8,039 nt of DNA. It comes from Lachnospiraceae bacterium UBA3821. GTDB lineage: Bacteria > Bacillota > Clostridia > Lachnospirales > Lachnospiraceae. Each line of letters opens with the position of its first letter. The first letter of the stretch is position 1. Shown piece by piece: positions 1-5,519 of this stretch. The position numbers and the translations under genes were made by a program. The notes below the pieces were generated by a model, which was given only the letters and a program-made list of their open reading frames with translations, was not told the origin of the DNA and made no database searches. Location: NCBI GenBank assembly GCA_002368865.1, contig DFDT01000095.1, positions 4,868-12,906 of the forward strand, given 5' to 3'.

Positions 1-170
1 ATCATCATGACCATGACCACGAGGATCACGACCACGACCATGACCACGAGCACCATCACCACGACCATGATCACGACCACGAGGAGCACGATCACCATCA
101 CGACCATGATCATGAGCACGGCGAGGGCTGCAGCTGTGGATGCCATGATCATGACCATCACCACGCAGAT
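1..170 (+). repeat. Low-complexity CAY-GAY tract encoding the His/Asp linker
   Basis: The DNA is an imperfect run of CAC/CAT and GAC/GAT/GAG codons, broken by a Gly/Cys patch at about 120-143. It is coding, not an intergenic repeat. Such tracts can expand or contract by replication slippage, and assemblies can get their length wrong. Confidence 0.6.
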
Positions 171-449
171 GAAATATTTTCCAGCTGGGGCATGGAAACG
201 CCCAAGACTTATACAAAGGAGCAGATCGAGCATATCTTCGAGGAGCTTGACAGCGGCTGGTACGGTGATATCCTGCGCGCGAAGGGCATGGTTCCCGCAG
301 AGGACGGTACCTGGATCTATTATGATTATGTGCCCGAGGAGCATGAGATCAGAAGCGGCAAGCCTGAGGTGACCGGCAAAATCTGCGTGATCGGCGCAAG
401 ACTGCGTGAGGATAAGCTGGCGGAGCTGTTTGCAGGCAAGGCGGAATAA
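3..449 (+). CDS. COG0523 (CobW-like G3E) GTPase, C-terminal part with His-rich metal-binding linker; 5' end outside window
   Basis: The reading frame is open from the first bases to TAA at 447-449, so this is the 3' part of a longer gene. Of its first 54 visible codons 27 are His, alternating with Asp and Glu, followed by a C-S-C-G-C cluster (bases 129-143) and another His/Asp run. After F-S-S-W-G comes a domain of roughly 85 residues containing GWYGDILRAKG and ending in an IGARL..DKLAELF pattern, which matches the CobW C-terminal domain. G3E GTPases of this class are cytosolic metal chaperones or insertases, and His-rich linkers in the family bind zinc, nickel or cobalt. The GTPase domain with Walker A and CXCC lies upstream and cannot be checked. 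An internal ATG at 192 is not the start, because coding character extends well before it. Zinc is the likeliest metal given the ZIP gene downstream, but that is inference. Confidence 0.88.
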   Translation, partial: HHDHDHEDHDHDHDHEHHHHDHDHDHEEHDHHHDHDHEHGEGCSCGCHDHDHHHADEIFSSWGMETPKTYTKEQIEHIFEELDSGWYGDILRAKGMVPAEDGTWIYYDYVPEEHEIRSGKPEVTGKICVIGARLREDKLAELFAGKAE

Positions 450-480
450 TTGTTTGGATGCAAAGTGAGGTAGGTTTAAA

Positions 481-1413
481 ATGACGAAACCTGTATATGT
501 GATAAACGGATTTCTGGAGAGCGGCAAGACGGAATTCATTTCTTTTACGCTGGCTCAGCCCTATTTCCAGATCAAAGGCAAGACATTGCTGATCCTCTGT
601 GAGGAAGGGGAGAAGGAATATGATGAGGCGCTGTTAAAAAAGAGCCGCACGGAGATAGAATTGGTGGAGAACGAGGAGGATTTCACGCCGGCGCATCTGA
701 CGGAGCTGGAAAAGAAGCACAGACCGGAGCGCATTATCATAGAATATAATGGCATGTGGAATTACAAGAATGCGAAATTCCCCTGGTACTGGAAGGTGGA
801 GCAGCAGATCACCACGATCGACGGTTCCACGTTTCCCATGTACTATACCAATATGCGGTCTCTGTTAGCAGAGCAGATCCGCAAGTCGGAGATGATCATC
901 TTCAACCGCTGTGACGGGATTGAGGATCTGGGCAGTTATAAGCGCAATATCAAGGCGGTGAATCCGTCGGCAGACGTGATTTTTGAGGATTCCAACGGCG
1001 AGATCGATGAAATCTTTGAGGAGGATCTGCCCTACGATCTGCAGCAGGAAACCGTTGTGTTGGATAATCATGGGTATGGCATATTTTATCTGGATGCCAT
1101 GGATCATCTGGAGCGCTATATCGGGAAAAAGATACAGTTTGTAGCGATGGTACTGAAACCGGAAGGATTTCCTCAGGGCTATTTTGTGCCCGGACGCATG
1201 GCAATGACCTGCTGCGCGGAGGATATGGCATTCTTGGGTTACGCATGCGAGTTTCCGGGAGCGGATGCCTTGAAACAGAAGGAATGGGTAAAGGTGACAG
1301 CTACCGTGTCCAAGGAATACTGGAAGGATTATAAAGGAGAGGGACCGATCCTGCATGCTGTGAGTGTGGAGAAGGCGAAAGCACCCAAAGAGGAGATTAT
1401 CAGCTTTGCGTAG
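481..1413 (+). CDS. G3E-family GTPase fused to a TIGR03943/DUF1980-like C-terminal domain
   Basis: This 310-residue protein opens with a beta strand and a Walker A loop, GFLESGKT (residues 10-17), typical of CobW/COG0523 GTPases. A guanine-specificity motif appears as NRCD (142-145), a variant of NKXD. The CXCC motif normal for metallochaperone COG0523 proteins is absent. The Walker B region reads IIIEYNGMW (85-93), which is divergent. From about 180 to 308 the sequence resembles the C-terminal half of the TIGR03943/YcgQ family (DUF1980): EDLPYDL, GIFYLDAMDHLERY, then F-V-P-G-R with a Cys pair at 244-245. Relatives of that family usually accompany a DUF318-type permease and are thought to act in metal or small-solute handling. 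A Shine-Dalgarno GTGAGG lies about 9 bases before the ATG. It follows the His-rich GTPase by 31 bases, so the two are probably co-transcribed. The fold assignment is solid; the substrate is unknown. Confidence 0.85.
   Translation: MTKPVYVINGFLESGKTEFISFTLAQPYFQIKGKTLLILCEEGEKEYDEALLKKSRTEIELVENEEDFTPAHLTELEKKHRPERIIIEYNGMWNYKNAKFPWYWKVEQQITTIDGSTFPMYYTNMRSLLAEQIRKSEMIIFNRCDGIEDLGSYKRNIKAVNPSADVIFEDSNGEIDEIFEEDLPYDLQQETVVLDNHGYGIFYLDAMDHLERYIGKKIQFVAMVLKPEGFPQGYFVPGRMAMTCCAEDMAFLGYACEFPGADALKQKEWVKVTATVSKEYWKDYKGEGPILHAVSVEKAKAPKEEIISFA
1389..1395 (+). promoter_or_regulatory. Ribosome binding site that decides a TTG start
   Basis: AGAGGAG lies inside the last codons of the preceding GTPase gene, with 10 bases before TTG at 1406. 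The other upstream candidate, GTG at 1364, has no comparable site. The next in-frame ATG (1460) would remove half of the first membrane segment. Confidence 0.5.
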
Positions 1414-2665
1414 AAATGAGATTCCGTGGGAACAAAAAATAATTTTTTTTCTGCTCCTTATGGCATATACCGGAGTCATGCTGTATCTGTTTGTCATGCA
1501 GTGTTACGAGGTGCCGGTATTCCGGTCGGATATGCCGGATTATGTAAATAAGGTGCGCGGTATTCAGGGAGATTATGAGTTCCCTTATCCGCTTTTTTTT
1601 ACGCTGGCAAAGGGGATCGCGCTGATCGCGGGGGCACCGCTGGGTGTTGCGATCGCTACGGCGCTTCTGAATGCATTGGGGCTGTGTGTTACCCGGTATT
1701 ATATGGGGCAGCTTGTGCACGGAGAGAGCACGGGGCTGGGCGTTGATACCCGTGAATGGAGCCGGGCAAAGGTTTTCGCATTGGAACTTGGCATCACTTT
1801 TTTCAGTTTTGCGCTTTTCCTTTTGGGAAATCTGTATTCTCCGAAGAATACGGCCTTTTTCGGGTTTGATTATGCGTATCGGTGTATGGGGATCTACACA
1901 CCGAATCCGATCTGGAACGCCACCTATCTGGCGACCAGACCGTTTACGATTGTATGTTTTTTTGAGGCGGCAAAGCTTTTGAAACAGTATCAGGAGCATT
2001 TTTCCTGGAAACGGTGCCTGCCTTTTGCCATCAGTCTGTTTCTGATGACGATCACAAAACCCAGTTATACATTGGTCTTGGTGCCTTTGATGGGAATCAT
2101 TCTGTTGTGTGATCTGGTCCGGAGCAGGGGGAAAAGTTTGCGGAATGCTTTCTGTGTGTGCGTGACGATGATACCCACAGGCTTGGATCTTTTGTACCAG
2201 TTTTTCGGGGTGTTCAGCGGGACCAATGTGAAAGGCGAGGAGACCGGGATTGGGTTCGCTTTCGCAAAAGTATGGAGCAATTATTCCAAGAATATTTTGC
2301 TGAGCGTTATCATGGGGATGGCGCTTACCATCGGCGTGGCAGTGCTGAACTGGAAGAAGCTGAGGGAAAGTTTTCTCTATCGCTTTGCATGGTATAATTA
2401 TCTGGTGGCGACGGCGATGTTCCTTTGTCTGTATGAAAAAGGGTTTCGCATGATGCACGCCAATTTTTCATGGGGATATATGCATGGAATGTTTTTTGTG
2501 TTCTTTCTGACGCTTGTACTGGTACTGCAGAATACTGTGGAGTGGCGGAAGAACTGGAAGATCATTTTTCTGCCGGCGGAGTGGGGAGTGTTTGCCTATC
2601 ATCTGGTATGCGGCGTGAATTTTCTGATCTATGCGCTGCAGGGCAATGATCTGGCAGGATTTTAG
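1406..2665 (+). CDS. Polytopic membrane protein of unknown function, possibly GT-C glycosyltransferase-like
   Basis: About 419 residues if TTG 1406 is the start (433 from GTG 1364). I count roughly nine or ten hydrophobic segments, the first directly after a short basic N-terminus. An acidic SDMPDY stretch follows the first membrane segment, which is where GT-C glycosyltransferases carry a catalytic Asp. A long loop contains TPNPIWNATYLATRPF. This layout resembles uncharacterised Lachnospiraceae membrane proteins of glycosyltransferase style, but no diagnostic motif proves it. The TTG start overlaps the preceding gene by 8 bases, suggesting translational coupling with the GTPase. The transmembrane prediction is safe. 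The glycosyltransferase idea is only a suggestion, and a transporter or other integral membrane role remains possible. No role in metal handling is visible in the sequence. Confidence 0.72.
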   Translation: MRRNEIPWEQKIIFFLLLMAYTGVMLYLFVMQCYEVPVFRSDMPDYVNKVRGIQGDYEFPYPLFFTLAKGIALIAGAPLGVAIATALLNALGLCVTRYYMGQLVHGESTGLGVDTREWSRAKVFALELGITFFSFALFLLGNLYSPKNTAFFGFDYAYRCMGIYTPNPIWNATYLATRPFTIVCFFEAAKLLKQYQEHFSWKRCLPFAISLFLMTITKPSYTLVLVPLMGIILLCDLVRSRGKSLRNAFCVCVTMIPTGLDLLYQFFGVFSGTNVKGEETGIGFAFAKVWSNYSKNILLSVIMGMALTIGVAVLNWKKLRESFLYRFAWYNYLVATAMFLCLYEKGFRMMHANFSWGYMHGMFFVFFLTLVLVLQNTVEWRKNWKIIFLPAEWGVFAYHLVCGVNFLIYALQGNDLAGF

Positions 2666-2708
2666 GTTTATCGGGTTTTACAGTGGATTGGAAAGGAATT
2701 AAGCAGGA

Positions 2709-3491
2709 ATGTTTTGGAATGTGGCAATCGGATTGTTGATTCCTTTTGCGGGGACGACGGCAGGCGCGGCCTGTGTGTTCTTTCTGAAGAATGCAATCAG
2801 TCCTCTTTTACAAAGGATATTTACGGGATTTGCCGCCGGCGTCATGGTAGCGGCATCCGTATGGTCTCTGCTGATACCTTCGATGGAAATGTGTGAAGGA
2901 ATGGGGAAACTGGCTTTTGTGCCCAGCCTCATCGGGTTATTGGCAGGTGTATTTTTCTTGCTGCTCATGGATTCATTTGTACCACACCTCCATTTGGGCA
3001 GCGATAAACCGGAGGGAGCGAAAAGCAGTCTGGGTCGTACTGCGATGTTGATGTTGGCAGTGACGATCCATAATCTGCCCGAAGGTGCAGCCTGCGGTGC
3101 AATCTTTGCAGGCGTGATAAACGGCGACGGAGCGGTTACGATGGCAGGCGCTTTTGCGTTGGCGTTGGGAATCGCGATCCAGAATTTCCCAGAGGGAGCG
3201 ATCATCTCTCTGCCGCTTCGGAGTGAGGGAAACAGCCGGATGAAGTCCTTTTTGCTGGGAGCTTTGTCGGGGGCGGTTGAACCGTTGGGTGCTTTGGTAG
3301 CCATTTTACTGGCCAATATTGTCACACCGATCCTGCCTTATCTTCTGGCATTTGCTGCAGGCGCCATGTTTTATGTGGTGGTGGAGGAACTGATCCCGGA
3401 GGCAAGCGAAGGGGAACACTCCAATGTGGGCACGATTGCTTTTGCGATTGGCTTCGCATTGATGATGGTGCTGGATGTGGCGCTGGGATAG
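2709..3491 (+). CDS. ZIP-family metal transporter, GufA-type
   Basis: This 260-residue membrane protein has the two ZIP metal-site signatures: HNLPEG at 121-126 (membrane helix 4) and QNFPEG at 158-163 (helix 5). It also has an EELIPE motif near 226-231 and about eight hydrophobic segments. The loop before helix 4 contains VPHLH (91-95), a short version of the His-rich loop seen in ZIP proteins. Length is normal for bacterial ZIPs. The family moves divalent metals, mainly zinc, across the cytoplasmic membrane, usually inward. AAAGGA lies about 11 bases before the ATG. The gene begins 43 bases after the membrane protein and 21 bases before the ylmH-like gene, so it probably belongs to a multigene transcript. 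The metal specificity and direction are not readable from the sequence; zinc is the default expectation and fits the G3E GTPases upstream. Confidence 0.93.
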   Translation: MFWNVAIGLLIPFAGTTAGAACVFFLKNAISPLLQRIFTGFAAGVMVAASVWSLLIPSMEMCEGMGKLAFVPSLIGLLAGVFFLLLMDSFVPHLHLGSDKPEGAKSSLGRTAMLMLAVTIHNLPEGAACGAIFAGVINGDGAVTMAGAFALALGIAIQNFPEGAIISLPLRSEGNSRMKSFLLGALSGAVEPLGALVAILLANIVTPILPYLLAFAAGAMFYVVVEELIPEASEGEHSNVGTIAFAIGFALMMVLDVALG

Positions 3492-3512
3492 GCACTGAGT
3501 AAGGGTAAAATT

Positions 3513-4277
3513 ATGGAGAACGAAAAAGAAATACAACAGTTAAAGAACAGGTTCCGGGATCTGGCCGACAAGGCCTTTTCCCAGAACATGTTTGCGTTTA
3601 CGGGGTTCTTAGGTCTGAGTGAGCAGGATGCGTTCTGGCAGATCGAGCGGGAGATCGAATATGCGGGTTATGTGCTCTACGGAGGCGCTGAGGAAACGGA
3701 CAGGAAAGTGGTGCGTTTCGGCAATGCGGCAGAGTTAGGGTATGAGGTTCCGTTCCCCATTGTGTGTGTCCATATTCAGCCGCTGCTCGCGAAATTTGCA
3801 GACGAGCTGTCACACAGAGATTTTCTGGGTGCACTGATGAATCTGGGAATTGAGAGAAGCACGTTGGGGGATATCCGGGTGGGTGACAGGGAGGCATACC
3901 TGTTCTGTCTGGATTCCATTGCACCGTTTATCTGTGAAAATCTGACGCAGGTCAGGCATACGCATGTAAAATGCGAGGTGGTGGACAGTGCAAAGGAAGT
4001 GCCGCAGGAGGAACCGGAGCATATGACGGTGCAGGTTGCTTCCATGCGGGTGGACGCAGTGATCGCCAAGGTATATAATAAGTCGAGAGAGAATTGTCTG
4101 GAGCTGTTTCGGACGCAGAAGGTATACGTGGATGGACGGCTCTGTGAGAATAATTCCAGACAGTTAAAACAGTCTGAGACAGTGAATGCCAGAGGATATG
4201 GGAAATTCCGGGTGCTGGGAGAGGCGCGGGAGACCAGAAAGGGTAAGCTGGCGCTGGAAGTGGCGGTGTATCGCTGA
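3513..4277 (+). CDS. ylmH: YlmH-family S4-domain RNA-binding protein
   Basis: At 254 residues this has normal YlmH length. The N-terminal two thirds hold the family pattern HRDFLGALMNLGIERSTLGD (101-120). The C-terminal portion (about 175-235) is an S4 RNA-binding domain: RVDAVIAKVYNKSR, then KVYVDGR and a NARGYGKFR ending. YlmH is a cytosolic protein of Gram-positive bacteria that binds the 50S subunit and peptidyl-tRNA and can take part in ribosome-associated quality control alongside RqcH. AAGGG lies 7 bases before the ATG. In Bacilli and many Clostridia ylmH sits in the sepF/ylmG/divIVA cell-division cluster; here its neighbours are a ZIP transporter and a CmpB-like protein, with 11 bases separating it from the latter. 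Family membership is secure; the exact cellular role in this organism is inferred. Confidence 0.92.
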   Translation: MENEKEIQQLKNRFRDLADKAFSQNMFAFTGFLGLSEQDAFWQIEREIEYAGYVLYGGAEETDRKVVRFGNAAELGYEVPFPIVCVHIQPLLAKFADELSHRDFLGALMNLGIERSTLGDIRVGDREAYLFCLDSIAPFICENLTQVRHTHVKCEVVDSAKEVPQEEPEHMTVQVASMRVDAVIAKVYNKSRENCLELFRTQKVYVDGRLCENNSRQLKQSETVNARGYGKFRVLGEARETRKGKLALEVAVYR

Positions 4278-4288
4278 AAGGTGGAGGA

Positions 4289-5134
4289 ATGTTTTATTAT
4301 TCGACGGAGCAATGGGTGTTTTTCTTTTATCTGTACTGTTTGTTTGGATGGTGCTTTGAGTCCTCTTATGTTTCTCTGAAGACAGGCCGGTTTGTAAACC
4401 GCGGATTCATGCGGGGACCGTTTCTTCCCATTTACGGAAGCGGTGCGATCATGATGCTGGTGGTGTCGGCTCCTTTTGAAAGCATGGAGGCACCGGGGCG
4501 GCAGATCCTGATCTATTTTGCAGGATGCGTAGGAGCCACTGTGCTGGAATATGTCACCGGAGTGGTCATGGAGGCATTGTTTAAGGTCCGGTACTGGGAT
4601 TATTCCAATAAACCCTTCAATTTCCAGGGACATATTTGTCTGAGTTCCACGTTGGCCTGGGGCGCATTGACTGTGATCGTGACGGAGTATCTGCATAAGC
4701 CCTTTGAGCGGTTTGTGCTGGCGATACCGGACACGGTACTGTCCGTCAGTACGGTTGCACTTACTGCTGTGATCAGTGCGGATTTCGTGTTATCCTTCAA
4801 GGCCGCTATGGATCTGCGGGATGTGCTGGTACGGATGGAGAAAGTCCGGGAGGAGATGGCGCATATGCAGAAGCGGCTTGATGTACTGATCGCACTGACC
4901 GGTGAGGAACTGGAGAAATATCGTGAGGAAGTCGGGGAACTGCGAGACAAGTATAAGCTGCATATGGCAGACAAAGCGCGTCTGACGGAGATGCGGGATG
5001 CGGTACAGCGGCGTCTGATCCGGTCCAACCCGTCCATGATGTCAGTGCATTTCGGTGAGGCTCTGCGGGAGCTACAGGCGAAACTGGAGCAGGAGGTGCA
5101 GGAAAAGCGGGAGTTGCTAAAGAAGAAGCAATGA
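4289..5134 (+). CDS. CmpB-family (DUF1113/ABC_trans_CmpB) membrane protein with C-terminal coiled coil
   Basis: The 281-residue protein has an N-terminal membrane domain (about 1-170, four or five hydrophobic segments) with the motifs GWCFES (20-25), NRGFMRGPFLPIYG (37-50), LEYVTG (86-91) and YWDYS (102-106). These are characteristic of the family annotated as putative ABC-transporter type IV (PF06541). The remaining 110 or so residues are charged, rich in Glu, Arg, Lys and Leu, and look like a long cytosolic coiled coil. The family's function is not established; the ABC-transporter label rests on weak evidence, and no ATPase gene is present here. The start is slightly awkward: GGAGG ends one base before the ATG, too close for use, so AAAGG at 4277-4281 probably serves as the Shine-Dalgarno. 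It is the last gene of the 2709-5134 group; no convincing terminator follows it. Confidence 0.88.
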   Translation: MFYYSTEQWVFFFYLYCLFGWCFESSYVSLKTGRFVNRGFMRGPFLPIYGSGAIMMLVVSAPFESMEAPGRQILIYFAGCVGATVLEYVTGVVMEALFKVRYWDYSNKPFNFQGHICLSSTLAWGALTVIVTEYLHKPFERFVLAIPDTVLSVSTVALTAVISADFVLSFKAAMDLRDVLVRMEKVREEMAHMQKRLDVLIALTGEELEKYREEVGELRDKYKLHMADKARLTEMRDAVQRRLIRSNPSMMSVHFGEALRELQAKLEQEVQEKRELLKKKQ

Positions 5135-5155
5135 TTTTGAGGTTCCTTTTTTTGT

Positions 5156-5175
5156 TAAGATATGGTAAGATATGA
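5156..5175 (+). repeat. Two tandem 10-bp repeats upstream of the c-di-GMP gene
   Basis: TAAGATATGG is followed immediately by TAAGATATGA, nine of ten positions identical, in a 76-base gap between genes. The copies lie one helical turn apart and 35-55 bases before the ATG at 5211. Both contain -10-like AT-rich hexamers, and TTGAGG at 5137-5142 with an 18-base spacer to TATGGT is a possible -35 element. A promoter here is plausible but unproven. Confidence 0.4.
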
Positions 5176-5210
5176 GGGAAAAAGAAAATTCGTGACAGGA
5201 GTTTGTCTTT

Positions 5211-5519
5211 ATGGCAGCTTTTTTGGTATTATCCTGTTTGACGGCGGCTGTGCTGGCTGTGGGGATACTGTGGGTAAATAAACAGAAAAGTCCGAAACGT
5301 CGTCCGATATCTTTGTTGTTTGCAGCAGCGTTTGTTACGGTAGTCTGTAATGCGTTAGCGGTAAATGTGCATACCGAGTGGGCGGCGTCTTTTTTCTATG
5401 TGCTTTATTATATTGCAGGTGATTGGATCTTGGTGCTGATGTGTTGCTGTTTATTATTCTTCTCACATATATCAGACAGATGTTTGCGACGATTGCGTTG
5501 TATCGCGGCAGATATTTGA
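5211..5519 (+). CDS. N-terminal membrane segment of a GGDEF-EAL protein, separated by a frameshift
   Basis: This 102-codon ORF has a good start: AGGAG 9 bases before ATG 5211. Its first 77 or so residues contain three hydrophobic segments, like the membrane anchor of Lachnospiraceae PAS-GGDEF-EAL proteins. The last part, rich in Cys and Arg after ILVLMCCC, loses membrane character and looks out of frame. At the same bases the next frame reads VLLFIILLTYIRQ, a natural continuation. Adding one base near 5441-5442 would join the two as ILVLM-x-LLFIILL and give one protein of about 620 residues. The present ORF is therefore probably a broken 5' half, not an independent gene. No slippery heptamer suited to programmed -1 frameshifting is seen at the join. 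A sequencing or assembly error cannot be excluded. Confidence 0.6.
   Translation: MAAFLVLSCLTAAVLAVGILWVNKQKSPKRRPISLLFAAAFVTVVCNALAVNVHTEWAASFFYVLYYIAGDWILVLMCCCLLFFSHISDRCLRRLRCIAADI

Noticed and set aside
1..120. CRISPR-like or satellite repeat
   Set aside because: No fixed repeat-spacer periodicity; the pattern follows codons of a His/Asp-rich protein segment.
7..372. Thr/Met-rich 121-residue ORF in the frame next to the His-rich linker
   Set aside because: It is the out-of-frame reading of the CAY-GAY tract; the other frame gives a coherent COG0523 linker and C-terminal domain.
1400..2458. 352-residue ORF on the minus strand opposite the membrane protein
   Set aside because: Its composition (many His, Gln, Pro, Arg) is that of an antisense reading of a membrane protein gene; no domain is visible and the plus-strand frame has clear membrane helices.
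2699..3325. 208-residue minus-strand ORF opposite the ZIP gene
   Set aside because: Pro/Ala/Asn-rich antisense shadow; the plus strand carries both ZIP signatures.
3776..4696. 306-residue minus-strand ORF across ylmH and the CmpB-like gene
   Set aside because: It crosses two well-supported plus-strand genes and shows no recognisable motif.
5108..5160. Intrinsic terminator after the CmpB-like gene (short TTGCT/AGCAA stem and a later T-run)
   Set aside because: The stem is only five pairs, lies mostly inside the coding region, and is separated from the T-run by over ten bases.
5421..5460. Programmed -1 ribosomal frameshift
   Set aside because: The frame change has the right direction, but no X-XXY-YYZ slippery heptamer or clear downstream stem was seen; a lost base is simpler.
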